The notes: generated by a model not told the origin, from the sequence alone. Counted from the first letter of the stretch, positions 35,801 through 47,218 are shown. The stretch is DNA of 64,000 bases from Siphlonurus alternatus (GCA_949825025.1 OX463787.1:18447482-18511481); one strand, 5' to 3'. Numbers and translations are program-made.

Positions 35801-37228
35801 GTAGGGATCATAATATAAAGTCTGTCACAGGGATAAGTTGATCCGAAGTAACGATCTTTTGTTCTCCAATACAATCCTAATAGGAGTGTCCAGTGACTGA
35901 AGACTTCCTTTATCTCGGATAGATTATTATTCCTCGTGGACTCGGAGAAATTAATGAAAACAAGTATATCAGTCGGACAAGTAGGAAAAAATATTTTGTT
36001 GGCCGATATGTCATCAATTTTTTAAAAATAAACAAATGAATGTGCATTTATCGCATCACACAAACTTAAATCCAAATTGGGGGGGGGGGTATTCTTGTCG
36101 TATCACCTTGTCTAAGATTTAAATTTTCTATAAATTTGTGGAGCGTTTCGATGTCATGAAAACATTTCCCGCTCTTCTACTAGCTGTATGACTTGCGTGC
36201 TAAATATTTGTATTTATTCCGACTTCAAAATGTTTTTATTTGGGTATGTAGCGGCGACGTAAATAACTTCAAAATTGCATACTGCTTGAAAATTTTAGTT
36301 ATGCAAGTATGTTGCAATGTTTCTAATCAACGTACAAATCTAAACATTCAATTTTCGGATACTGAATTCAATGATAATTTTTTGTACTTGTTTTGATTCT
36401 ATTCGGTATAAAAATTGTGCTTAGAAAAGGTACTTGGTAGAGGTCTCAGTACAAAAATAATGTACTTTAATTAATTGTCTCCATTTATCCAGTACAAATA
36501 AAGTGCTGACTTATTTACTCAGGATGTTTTTTTGTACTTAAAGAACAACATATAATATAACACTAGCATATATAATACATTTTATACAGTCACTATATTT
36601 ATTTTAAATGGTTAGTACAGTAAACTTTCAGGTGAATGTAAAAAAAAAAAAATAATAATAATCAATAAGTCTTTGACAAAAAATTGTGTAATTAATAGAA
36701 GTATTGAATATTAGTCCATAGAATGTTATCGTAAAGATAATTAATATGAAGTTAACGCCATTTTTAAATACATTTTCAATACAATTTTTTATTTAATATA
36801 TTAAGGTATTAATTGAATTCCAATTATCAAAGTCAAGTTATTTAACTTGGTATTATTCACTGCAGAAAGTAAAATTTATCATGTTTGAAAAATTTATTTG
36901 TTCTCGTATAATTTGATCGATTTCGATTGGAATTAAACGATCCATATTAAAAGCGTACCTTCATAATCGAGGTTATATAAAACATCCCTAATATTATAAC
37001 TGGCATTACCAAGTGTTTTTTTGTCACACACACGCTTTACCAGGGGTTGGGTCGAAATTACCCATTATTTAAATCACATGTTAAAGAAAAAAATCAAAGT
37101 TTTTTCCAAGTATTTTTTTTTTTTTTTTGGGAAATGCATTTTACCCATTACCTAACTAAAGATTAAATTTTTTCATATTTTTGTTGTGAAGTATTTCACA
37201 CTTTTTTTCCACTTTATGAGAGTTGTGG
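35801..37228. other. AT-rich; no gene seen
   Basis: A poly(G) run lies near 36078-36087. A 67-codon frame at 36193-36396 has no support. Otherwise low-complexity. Confidence 0.4.
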
Positions 37229-37238
37229 GTCGTCTCGA

Positions 37239-37258
37239 CCCCCCCCCCCCCCCCCCCC
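37239..37258. repeat. Poly(C) tract
   Basis: A run of about 20 C in an AT-rich context; G-rich on the - strand. Confidence 0.9.
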
Positions 37259-37607
37259 TCAGTAATGCTATAGAGTTAAGATTACTATAATTAAATCATT
37301 AATTACTAGCGGTCGTTGATTGCACGGTCTCGTGATCGGTCAACATGTGTTTTCAACTTCCGGTTTTGTACGCCACTATCAGTACGTTTACATTAGTTTT
37401 CTGATCCGTATTAGATGAACACGTGTTTCCCCAGTAGCACAGCAACGTGGCTGCCACGTGGTAGCCACGTTGCACAATGGTTGCCACTTGGTTGCCAGGC
37501 AACGTGGCTGCCACGTGGCGGATGTCCCATTCGGAGAACCTGAGGCAACGTGGAGGCGGGCAACGGTTTGGCAACCAATTTGTTTTATGGTCAAAAAATA
37601 ACTATAG

Positions 37608-37670
37608 AAGTGGTCACCCATCTAACTACTTACCTTAATCTACGTTGCTGAACTTCGGTAATCACTGTTG
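37608..37670 (-). repeat. 5S-rRNA-like fragment inside the inner element
   Basis: On the - strand GATTACCGAAGTTCAGCAAC and TAGATGGGTGACCACTTC match the 5S internal promoter region. It is not followed by the SINE body. It shares GGGTGACCACTT with the fragment at 26885. Confidence 0.65.
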
Positions 37671-37799
37671 ATCATATACTTACCATTACACCGCTTCGTC
37701 TTTCTTAATGAATTGAAGATTATTGAGGTATATAAAATCAATAAAAGTTATGGGAAAATGACCAGGGTGCATTTCAATGTAATGTCATACAAATTTCGA

Positions 37800-38490
37800 C
37801 CCTAGGGTAAAATTTGATGGCGGTTCAATTGGTGACCCTTAAATTTGCGACCCTTTGACCCTTAAGGGTCAAAAGACCCCTAAAAATTTTTTTTTCGGAA
37901 AGAATGCAAAATTGAAATTAGTAATGTCCTTAATTATTTTTAGAGCTTTAATTCACACATTTTAAGGGTCGATCCTTGGGGTCTAGCAAGGGTCATTTTT
38001 AAAAGAATACAAAAAAATATATTTTATGAAACGTGACAAAAACTATGATGACTACAGGTTCAGCATTAAGTATTTTTGAGGAAGTAATCATAATGACCCC
38101 TTAAGGGTCGACCCCTAAAATATGATAGTAAAATTTAATTATTTTTTAACTTTTTTTTTCATTTCAAAAAATTAGTATGCTTTGCTGACATTATTTTTAA
38201 TTTCTTTTAATATGACCCTTTCAGGGGTCGACCCTTGATATTTTTCAATTTAACATAAATTTTTAAATAAATTCTGGCAAAAACTACGAGGACTACAGTT
38301 TTATGGATCACTGTGTGTATTTAATGATGTAACCATTATAATGACCCTTTAGGGGTCGACCCCTAATTTCTGAGAGTTAATAGAATTTTCGATTTTCTAA
38401 TATTTTTTTCATATTTTTAATTTTAACATGCATTTCTGACTTAAATTTTATTGTGACCCTTTCAGGGGTCGACCCTTTTTTTTTCGAAAG
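37800..38490. repeat. Tandem repeat with GGGTCGACCC palindromes
   Basis: The word AGGGGTCGACCC (or AAGGGTCGACCC) recurs near 38105, 38225, 38350 and 38466, with more degenerate copies near 37850 and 37970. Two alternating spacer types give a repeat of about 243 bp: 38094 to 38339, and 38212 to 38453. Each unit centres on a GTCGAC palindrome. Confidence 0.75.
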
Positions 38491-39289
38491 AAATGCTTTA
38501 AACTTAATTCTCCATGGCATATAATATGCCACAATGGTGGCTAAGGAGACGTTTTTGGGCGATTCGTTGCCAATTTGTTGCAGCGTGCAACAATAATGCA
38601 ACGGTTTCATGAAATGGTTGCAACAACGTTGCGTATGTAACCACCACGCAACGTTGTCATAAAAAATCCTTGTTCATAATAAATTGTAAAAAATTGTAGT
38701 GAAAAATACCATTTAGGTATTCAAATTACATTTTAAGAGCAATTTTGGAAAAAAATATTGGTTGCCAAATCGTTGCCAATTGGTGGAGCGTCTCTAAAGC
38801 AACGGTTGGCAACTAATTTGCAACCATGTCTCCACCAATGTGCTACTGGGGTTAACGGATGCGTATTAAACACTCATGTAAACAGGTATTTGATGCGTAT
38901 TCATCCAATGCGCTTTAATTATTCACGACGCTTGTTTCAACGCGTATCCAACGTTCAATACGGATCGAAAATTATCATGTAAACAGTTGATGAAAACGTT
39001 TTTGTTGAAAACGCATCCATCGAACGCGGATCTAAGAACATCATGTAAACGTACTGTATGTGAAAATTATGCAGCTCATTACAATTTAATTTCAATATAC
39101 AGTACATTAATTTCCGAAAAAAGTCCTTAAACTAAGGTGCAAAAGTACTGGAATCGCATTCAGCATCTGAAAGATTATAGTGTTTATCTGTGATTCGCCG
39201 ACTGGACTGGCTCATATTTCTCTTGGACATAACTGTATAGGTGGCACTGCTACCGATGTGTGATTCTTCCGAACATAATATATTATATT

Positions 39290-39602
39290 AGAGTATCGAC
39301 CTCATTTTTTTTTTTTTTTTTTGCAAAAATGGATAAAGGGTGCAAAAAGTTATGCTACCCTGATTTTTTTACAGCCCGGGAACTATTTTTAAAAAATTAT
39401 TGAAAGTCCTTCTTGTGACGTCACGAGACGCCGCTCGATAAGAAAAAGTTAGGACTTGCCGCCTCGTGACGTCACAAAAAGGACTTTCAATAATTTTTTA
39501 AGAATAGTTCCATGGCTCTAAAAAATCTGAAAAAAAAATCAGGTTAGCTTAACTTTGCACCCTCTATCCATTTCTGCAATAAAAAAATGAGGTCGATACT
39601 CC
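39290..39602. repeat. CRE-MITE, copy 6
   Basis: Bounded by AGAGTATCGACCTCA and TGAGGTCGATACTCC. Both central TGACGTCA words are intact and the arms are highly symmetrical, so it may be a young copy. Confidence 0.9.
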
Positions 39603-39899
39603 AATATCAATTATCATACTCATAAGTTTTGAATTTGAAAGTTCCTTATGCCCCCATTGTTACGACGTAAAGTGTTAAAGTCCCTCTTTCCAAATAAGCA
39701 ATAAGCAAAAAAATATTTAAAAATATTTGTATAGAAATAACATTATACCTGTAACTTTGATATTTTTTTTCCAATTACTATAATGTTCACTTCACGTGTA
39801 TCAGCTTAGACAATTGCCTTACCTCAATGTAATAAGATAATGATATATATATATCATTTGAGGTGGGCTTCATTATTTAACTTTTGTTGTATGTTGCAG

Positions 39900-39929
39900 G
39901 AGGTGGCAGACTGCAGTCAAGATCGAGAG
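39900..39929 (+). other. Candidate micro-exon D of the unidentified spliced gene
   Basis: Acceptor TTTTGTTGTATGTTGCAG and a weak donor GTGACG bracket 30 nt. Entering in phase 1 from exon C adds GGRLQSRSR with no stop. The tiny size and weak donor make this the least certain link of the A-B-C-D chain. No next exon was found. Confidence 0.25.
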
Positions 39930-40146
39930 GTGACGTCATGAAATATTTTATAAACATTTTCTGTACGCATTTTTTTTAGTAAAGAAAAAAAAAAGTTTTG
40001 TGTTTGGACCATCAGGTCATTCGTGGTGCAGTAACTGATATAAAGTTGCTGTTGTGTTTCTTATTTGTTTCCCAACCCTCTTTGAAATATGGAATTTCAG
40101 AAAAGTTAAAATTTAAGTTTTTTTTTAATTTATATATTTATTTTAA

Positions 40147-40456
40147 AATAGAGGCTTCAAGTCAGCTGATTTTTCGGTGTTCCCACCCGCTATACCAAGC
40201 CTATGTAAAAAAAAAAAAAAAAAAAAAAAAACGTGAATTCGTTTTTTCACTAAGAATTAAAATTTTTTGGTGAAAATTCCTTTACGGAACTTTGGTCCAA
40301 ACTGAAAAATACAGTAGACAATTCAAGATATAGATTTTTTTCTTGATTTATAACCCAGAAAAGTTAAAAAAAATACTTTGCTTCATTTTCAAGTGCAAGA
40401 TAACCCTTAGCGACAACAGTTGCGCATCACAAGTGCACTCACTTGAAGCCTCTATT
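40147..40456. repeat. TIR element, AATAGAGGCTTCAAGT ends
   Basis: AATAGAGGCTTCAAGT at the left faces ACTTGAAGCCTCTATT at the right. Fragments of the same end occur near 24190 and 32530. A poly(A) run lies inside. Confidence 0.8.
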
Positions 40457-40763
40457 ATAGTGTTAGAATTGATATATTATGTCATTATTAATTTAGATTA
40501 TATTAATTTACTGAAGTAGTTTGTAGATTTCATTTTATAATATTTCTTTTATTTATTTCATTTGAGATTTTGAACACTTAAAATAATCTGACAATTTGAA
40601 TTTTTTGGGGGGCTATAAATACAATGAGTATTATAAATAAAACAAAGAATGCCTCCTCGGATAATTAGGTTTTTTATAATTTATTTTTGATAAAGAAATT
40701 AAATCTCGGCTAGGTTAAGAAACCCAGGCATTTTTTTTTATACGATTTCTTGTTCAATTGTTT

Positions 40764-41028
40764 TAATATATATATAAAATCAATAGAATGTAATGCGCTT
40801 TGTAACTATACTCTCACAAATTGATCGACGATATATCTATAAAGACATAATGCGCCCATGCATGCACCCATGTGGCCATGCACTATGCACCCAATATAAT
40901 ATTTTATGGGTGCATGCATGGCCACAGGGTGCATGGGTGCATTATGTCTTAATTATAGCTATATAGTCGATCAATTTGTGAGAGTATAGTTACAAAGGGC
41001 ATTAAATTCTATTGATTTTATATTTAAG
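40764..41028. repeat. Palindromic repeat about 265 bp
   Basis: 'actatactctcacaaattga' faces 'tcaatttgtgagagtatagt', and 'atgcgcccatgcatgcaccc' faces 'gggtgcatgggtgcattatg'. The outer arms continue to 'aaaatcaatagaatgtaatg'. It has a small central loop. Confidence 0.9.
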
Positions 41029-41283
41029 ATATACATAAATGTATTATCAAATAATATTATTGTGGTCTGGTTGAAAAAAAAAAAAAAAAAAAATTAGAAA
41101 CAAAAGAGAGCAAAAGAAAATATTTAATCTTTTAACAGGAAAACATTTTTTTTAAAATACACGTAGCCCAAGTTTTTGAAAACAATTCTTAAGTTTGTTC
41201 AGAGCATTTTGTTCTATAATTTTATGAAAATGTAGAAATTAATTAAGCCATATATTAGCCATATATTAGGCATATATTAAGCC

Positions 41284-41317
<34 letters not shown>

Positions 41318-41326
41318 ATATGCTCG

Positions 41327-41430
41327 CGGAGTCAAGTTGCGCAGTCTTTGTCTCGTTTTCTCGACAAACTTTTGAATTTTCAGCGCCCAAAAAAACAATT
41401 GACTTACGTCGCTAACATGGCTACCGCGCG
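41327..41430 (+). repeat. Dispersed repeat shared with 60952-61055
   Basis: 'cagcgcccaaaaaaacaatt' plus 'gac(t)taacgtcgctaa' and the preceding 'ctttgtctcgttttctcgac' are nearly identical in the two places. The second copy sits at the head of a candidate 5' exon region, so this may be a promoter-derived or mobile 5' unit. Confidence 0.75.
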
Positions 41431-41483
41431 CAATAAAATCCTGTGTTTACAATTTTAGATTTGTAAGCACAGTATTCACAGGT

Positions 41484-41690
41484 GCTGTCCCAATTCTCTC
41501 ATCTCGTCTACTATGTCTACTACCCTTCCCTAAAAATCACCTTCCGCCATATTGAATTTGCTTCCCAATACTTTTCGTCCCCTACTTCGCTCCCTTTTTC
41601 GTCCCCTACGGACGCCATTTTTGTAGGGCGCATACGATGGACCCTAAATTGACGAGCAAGATGGCGTCGTTCCCTACCCTGGGAATCTTT
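41484..41690 (+). repeat. TGTCCCAAT-end repeat, copy 1
   Basis: Begins TGTCCCAATTCTC, contains CTACTACCCTTCCCTA and ends near CCCTACCCTGGGAAT. A related sequence lies on the other strand at 45901-46005 and begins TGTCCCAATACTCG. Confidence 0.5.
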
Positions 41691-41699
41691 AAATCTAAA

Positions 41700-42185
41700 T
41701 AATTTAATTACTTAAATATAATAAAATTAATTTAAAATTTGTTGATTAATTAATTATTAGAAAAAATATATTGACAATAAATACTTATAATTAAATAATT
41801 AATTTAATAAATATAATTTAATATTGACATTAAATATTAAATTAATTTTAATTATAATTAATTAATTGATTATAATTAACAATTATAATTAATTAATTTT
41901 AATTAACAATTAAAGTTAATGGAGTAAATATAGTTTTTTTTTATTTTCAGTATATTTATGTCCTATTATATTAATATAAAAAAAAATGAACACATTAAGT
42001 TAAGTTGTTTAAGAAACGTATAATTGTATAAATTTTATCAATTAATAATAATTTTTTATAAATATTTAAAGAAATTATGTAAATAATGTAAAATATATTG
42101 AAATTTCTTTTGTAAAAAAATTGAAAATATATGAAGGCTTTATTTATGATATATATATAATATAATATATTATAAAATGTATATA
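41700..42185. other. Extremely AT-rich, nothing recognised
   Basis: Almost pure A/T with many TTAATTAA-like words, ending in a (TA)n run in which the foldback element at 42186 sits. Confidence 0.6.
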
Positions 42186-43822
42186 TATGTTAGCACCCAA
42201 AGCCGAATTCGGGCAAAAGCCGAAAAAAATGCCCACATCTAGTTTTGCGCATCACGAAATGAGCCAAAGCCGAAGTAAGTTTTTTTTTCGGCTTTGGCGC
42301 ATTTCATTTTGAACAAAACTAGATCTGCTCAAATCGAAATGCACCAAAGCCGATATGAGATTTTACTTCGGCTTTGGCGCATTTCATTTTGAGCAAAACT
42401 AGTTCTGCGCATCGCGGTTTGAGCAAAAGTCGAAATGATATTTTATTTCGGGTTTGGAGCAAAATTTTGAGCACATCTAGTTTTGCGCAAAATAAAGATG
42501 ATTTTAATGACGAGATGATGATTTTAATTTTAATGATATTTATTTTAATTTTTTAAAAAGAAAACAAAAAAAAATAATCATAATCAAATGTAATCATACA
42601 GTATATACGTACGTACATACCTTATAAAAAATATTGTAGAATCTGTTGATTTTATAAAGCACTCCACCATTTCTGTCACTTAATTACTATTTGATGATGT
42701 TTTTGTTAAATTAATAATTTTTTTGTTTTAAGAACTGCAGCTCAAATAAAATAGACATATATTATACGCCACACGTTTTAAAGTATTCATTTATAGATTA
42801 ACTCGCTCTCACCATTAGAAATATTTTGTCATGCACGCACTTGTAAATTTCATAGTTCTATATATATGTCTTAGAATTAGGCTATCATGCAATACAGGTT
42901 GTTATCGGTACAACGAGATAAGAAAGTAGCCTTTACCTCTGCAATGAAGTTTAACCCCATTTGATTGCCGTATGCATATATGTTGATGTATGATGTATTG
43001 TTGCTGCTACCAGGGTTGTATAAGCCTGTGCTTCTATACAATGTTCGTAGAAATAGAACTATGAAATTTACGAGTGCGTGCATGACAATATTTCTATGGT
43101 GAGAGCGAGTGAATCTAAAGAATACTTTAAAACGTGTGGCGTATAATATATGTCTATTTTATTTGAGCTGCAGTTCTTAAAACAAAAAATTTATTAATTT
43201 AATAAAAACATCATCAAATAGTAATTAAGTGACAGAAATGGTGGAGTGTTTTATAAAATCAATAGATTTTACAATATTTTTTATAAGGTATATGTACGTA
43301 CGTATACTGTTATGATTACATTTTAAAGTTATTATTTTTTCCCTAATTAATGTATTTTTAAACAGAAGATATTAGGTCACAATACTAATATTTATTATAA
43401 GTTTAGTCTTAGTTTTTTATTTTTATTTTTAAAAATTTAAAATTAATATCATTAAAATTAAAATCATCATCTCGTCATTAAAATCATCATCTCGTCATTA
43501 AAATCATCTTTATTTTGCGCAAAACTAGATGTGCTCAAAATTTTGCTCCAAACCCGAAATAAAACATCATTTCGACTTTTGCTCAAACCGCGATGCGCAG
43601 AACTAGTTTTGCTCAAAATGAAATGCGCCAAAGCCGAAGTAAAATCTCATATCGGCTTTGGCGCATTTCGATTTGAGCAGATCTAGTTTTGTTCAAAATG
43701 AAATGCGCCAAAGCCGAAAAAAAAACTTACTTCGGCTTTGGCTCATTTCGTGATGCGCAAAACTAGATGTGGGCATTTTTTTCGGCTTTTGCCCGAATTC
43801 GGCTTTGGGTGCTAACATATAT
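42186..43822. mobile_element. Large foldback element inside an AT microsatellite
   Basis: Inverted arms of about 670 bp (42190-42861) and 770 bp (43049-43818; the extra length is an insertion near 43320-43420) surround a loop of about 190 bp. Termini are GTTAGCACCCAAAGCCGAAT and the exact reverse complement. Both sides are (TA)n. The outer third of each arm has repeated 'gcaaaactag' and 'ccaaagccga' words. A partial relative is at 56014-56214. There is no transposase. Confidence 0.9.
42866..43048 (-). other. Unique loop of the foldback, possible captured exon
   Basis: The non-palindromic loop has more balanced composition than the arms. On the - strand it opens with TTGTATAG, runs as STGLYNPGSSNNTSYINIYA then YGNQMGLNFIAE, and meets a donor-like GAG/GTAAAG. 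This looks like a piece of a coding exon trapped between the arms, but no family is recognised. Confidence 0.3.
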
Positions 43823-44222
43823 ATATATATATTATTATACATATAATATGTAATATATGTTATAATAATATATATTATAAAAATATAAATTTGGAATAAA
43901 TATATATTAGAAAAAATAATAATGACCCGGGGGGCCTACATATATTAATTATGTATTATTATCTGTTTGGAAAATTTATACAATATAATAACATATTTTT
44001 AAAATATTTGTAACTGCATGATACTCTAAAGTTTCGGTATATTGCATGCATGAATGACATCATTTTTCTATTGAAAACGATTTTTCATGGAATCCTTACA
44101 ATAAGAAAACTTGAACTCGCCATAATAATATTTGTTTAAATTGTTTAATGTTTAATTATATTATAAGCAACATTGCATCTTTCAATCATTACGTATTAAC
44201 TTAAGTTAATGACATTTGCATG

Positions 44223-44403
44223 CAGGCGCGGATCCAGAAAAAAAATTCGGTGGTGGGGGGGGGGGGGGGCTGCCTTTATAAGGCCAATATATGTTAAAAA
44301 AAAATTGGAGTGGGGGAAATGCCTATATTGCCCATGTTAAATCCAAAATTTCGGGAGGGGGGGGGGGAGGCTGCAGCCCCCCTCCCCCTGGATCCGCGCC
44401 TGG
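44223..44403. mobile_element. hAT-type MITE, CAGGCGCGGATCCAG ends, copy 1
   Basis: Termini CAGGCGCGGATCCAG and CTGGATCCGCGCCTG, flanked by TTTGCATG on both sides (44215-44222 and 44404-44411, one extra G at the right junction). The interior is G/C-run-rich. Noncoding, 180 bp. Confidence 0.85.
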
Positions 44404-44767
44404 TTTGCATGTAAAAATTAATACATGTATATTATATCGTCTAATACAGTCAATATATTGAATATAACACGTACGGGCTTAAATTAATTAATATTATAGT
44501 AATATTTTTGTTCTAAATTATTTTTTATATATATTTTCTTCCTGCATGTTTTTATTTTTCAAATAAAATTATTTTACTCAATTATTTGAAAAAGCCGTTG
44601 AGGAACTTGAGGAGGTACGTACGTGTCACTTATGGCGCAGTGGTTTATATTAATTGGGTTTGACCGACCGGGTCATGTCAGATCACCAAACACGACAGCA
44701 CGTGGCGAACGTCATGACAATTTAAACTAAAATGTATAGCATCTTGAATCTGCAATTCTGTGGCTGA

Positions 44768-44929
44768 CAGGCGCGGATCCAGGGGGGCGGCTGCAGTCCC
44801 CCAACCCCACCCCCCTGAAATTTTGAATTTAACATGGGCAATATAGAGTCTAGAGGCGTTTCCCCCACTCCATTTTTTTAACAACAGGAGGCCCCCCCCC
44901 CCCCGAAATTTTTACTGGATCTGCGCTTG
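44768..44929. mobile_element. hAT-type MITE, CAGGCGCGGATCCAG ends, copy 2
   Basis: Same family in the opposite orientation: 'gaatttaacatgggcaatat' is the reverse of 'atattgcccatgttaaatcc' in copy 1. The flanking 8-mers GTGGCTGA and CTGGCTGA differ at one base. Noncoding. Confidence 0.85.
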
Positions 44930-45171
44930 CTGGCTGATAATCAGAGGATGTCACGTTTCCCTCAGTCACCAGCTAGCAAATGCCGTGATGAGAATTATTG
45001 CAGTTAAGGCCGAGGCTGCAAGAATATAATAACCTAGCTCGTTCTCAATGAGAGCCATCATGCATGGTGAAACGTTCAAGTTTTTGGGTTTAATTTGGAA
45101 GGTGTTCGGAGTTTTTTGACTATATTAATAAAAAGTATGTTATAGAGGTTTATCCAAATATTATATAGCTA

Positions 45172-45230
<59 letters not shown>

Positions 45231-45298
45231 GAGCTATAGTTAAGTATATAGAAGGATAGTGGCCATTAATTGTTCTATTTTTATAATTATAAGCCATT

Positions 45299-45358
45299 GA
45301 GCTCTAACAATGAGATATTAGAATGTGAAAATTTTAGTGACTTAATCAAAAGAAGGGG
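45299..45358 (+). repeat. Half-end of the CAATGAGATATTAGAATG element
   Basis: 'caatgagatattagaatgtg' followed by 'aaaattttagtgacttaatc' matches the left inner arm of the element in PQBP1 intron 2 (about 50697-50745). Here it stands alone. Confidence 0.75.
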
Positions 45359-45900
45359 GATAAATATATAGTATATGGTATATATATTATAATATATTAT
45401 ATACCATGCGGCAATATTACCATCAGGATTCAGAAGTGCCATATATGGACGCGGACGTACGTGTTGCAACGTATATTATGTAACTTTATTATTTTTTCAT
45501 ACTTTATAATAATTATTGATAACTCGAATCTAGAAGACATTTTATGATGGAAACTGCTCGGAATTTAAACAATTTAATATGCAATGAAGTGCCTATATAA
45601 TAAATATATTACCGCAAATTTTTATAAATTGAATAAAAATTATAATTATTTAATAAAAAAAAAATTTAGTTTAAAGTACTAACTGTAAGTATAAAATAGT
45701 ATAAAATAATTACAATAAATAAAAATAATTATTTTTTATTATTGTTATTAATATTTTGAAAGTAATTAATACAATTAAATTAAAATTTACTTCCATTTTT
45801 CCCTCTTTTATTTGAAAAGTGTTTTTCACCTTTTTTTAATTTAAAAAAACTACCACCAGGTGGCGAATTTGTAGGAATAAAGGGAACGAAAAGTGTCGTT

Positions 45901-46005
45901 CCCAATACCAAAAAAACACAAAAGGGCCCTTCTTGAAGAAAGTGTAGGGTAGGGTAGTGTAGGGAAGGGTAGGGAAGGGTAGTAAACGAGTATTGGGACA
46001 CAGCC
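45901..46005 (-). repeat. TGTCCCAAT-end repeat, copy 2, with G-run cluster
   Basis: On the - strand it begins TGTGTCCCAATACTCG and continues with CTACCCTTCCCTA repeats. On the + strand 45943-45982 has six GGG runs separated by 1-6 bases, a textbook intramolecular G-quadruplex pattern. Confidence 0.6.
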
Positions 46006-46009
46006 ACAG

Positions 46010-46770
46010 TATAGAGAAGATAGTAGAGAAAGTCGTATGTTAGAATCGAAGTCGAAAACTGCTCGCGTCAACGGCATGTTTGTCCGCCGCAATGTTAAAA
46101 TCATAGGAAAGGGGCACGACCAAATGGGGCATCCTGCAATGTTATGGTATAGGAGAATCAACTATAATCTGCTCTAACTCGGAAATTATTAAAGCTAGCA
46201 CAGTGGAACTTTCACTAAAATATTAGAAAAAAAATCTAGTATTTTTTACAAAAAAAAAGTAAGCTCTTAACCCAATATTCAAAAAGTGTCAAAAATTGAC
46301 TTCAGCTCCCCCGTAGCGCAGGTATGGGAGTTTGGCTACTATCTTTCCTGTACTGTGACAGTATTCTTTCCTGTACTGTGTTTGTAAGGTTTATTTCTCA
46401 CATTACTCGTAAATATAAAAGGTAAGTACAATAAAATAATGTTAAATATAAAGCTAAATAGTTTTTTTTTATGTAAAAATCATTAATTTTCACAATAACT
46501 TCCAAGTTTAAATATAAATTAATAAATAAAATTGGTGTTTATATTCTCAGCACAGTACAAATCATACATCATGCATATTTATATATATTATGCATATGAT
46601 ACCGTACATCATACGTTCAGTATGCCTCTTACTGTGATTTTGAGGTCCCATTCACTCATTTTCCATTATACAAAGTCAAAAGTTAAGTACAGTAACATTT
46701 TTAGGCTAGTTGTTTTAACTGAGTTTTAACACTATTTGAATTAAGTTAGATATATTTAGATTTAACGATC
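46010..46770. other. Mixed AT-rich sequence, no gene seen
   Basis: 'tctttcctgtactgtgacagtattctttcctgtactgtg'-like short direct repeat near 46343-46380. Nothing else is supported. Confidence 0.45.
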
Positions 46771-46784
46771 TGCGGCAAATGTGG

Positions 46785-47218
46785 CTAAACCACGGTGGCT
46801 CGCAATATAGTGCTCAACGCACTCTTAAATCCCCCGTAACTCTCCGCCCCCACCACCTCGGACGGCAGGGAGTTCCACTCCCTCACTGTTCGGTTTATGA
46901 AGGAGTACTTTCCCACATCGCTTCCACTACCCCTGAACTCCAGCTTCCACCGATGATCCCCCCTCCCAATATATCTACCTTTCCTAGTTCTGTCACTAAA
47001 CTCGCTCCAACCTGCCATCTCCCTGTTAACTTTAAACAAATTTCCTAATCGGTTGTATCTTCTCCTTTCCTCGAGTGGCTCCCACTCCAAAGTCTGAATC
47101 ATTTTCAACACGCTTTCATAATCCTTCCACACCTTTTTGTCATCTGCAGCTAATCTCCATTTTCTCATTCTACCCATAACTCTTCTAGCAGCCCTCCTCT
47201 GAACCTTTTCCAACTCCT
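46785..47218 (-). pseudogene. LINE reverse-transcriptase C-terminal fragment
   Basis: The - strand encodes EELEKVQRRAARRVMGRM, then a basic region, then YSFINRTVREWNSLPSEVV close to the stop. The pairs 'LEKVQRRAAR' and 'NRTVREWNSLP' mark the C-terminal end of the ORF2 protein of CR1/jockey-like non-LTR retrotransposons. The catalytic RT and endonuclease domains are absent, so this is 5'-truncated and dead. The first 14 residues of the longer frame come from the inserted TIR element at 47219, not the LINE. Past that insertion, the frame VCMIGKK continues on the far side at about 48457-48480, so the LINE was there first. Confidence 0.85.

Larger units (their letters stand above)
37429..38851. 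mobile_element. Inner TIR element, CCCCAGTAGCAC ends
   Basis: Perfect ends CCCCAGTAGCAC and GTGCTACTGGGG. Subterminal regions are built from GCAACGT/CCACGT words ('gcaacgtggctgccacgtgg', 'caacggtttggcaacc' facing 'ggttgccaaatcgttgcc'-like). It contains a 5S fragment and a GGGTCGACCC tandem repeat. There is no long reading frame, so it is nonautonomous. Confidence 0.8.
37380..39056. mobile_element. Outer TIR element, CAGTACGTTTACAT ends
   Basis: Left CAGTACGTTTACATTAG and right CTAAGAACATCATGTAAACG TACTG are inverted; the left 'tctgatccgtattagatgaa' also faces the right 'catcgaacgcggatctaaga'. The bordering trinucleotide TAT is present on both sides, possibly a 3-bp duplication. The right part repeats CATGTAAAC three times. 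Another TIR element (37429-38851) is nested inside. No transposase is seen. Confidence 0.75.

Noticed and set aside
37353..37621. Minus-strand frames rich in WQPRC/ATLP
   Set aside because: Translation of GCCACGTGG/GCAACGTGG word repeats in the terminal part of a TIR element.
45943..45982. Telomeric TAGGG array
   Set aside because: Irregular mixture of GTAGGG and GAAGGG units within a dispersed repeat, so not a telomere.
46779..47048. Plus-strand 89-codon frame
   Set aside because: It is the antisense shadow of the LINE fragment, whose minus-strand motifs are recognisable.
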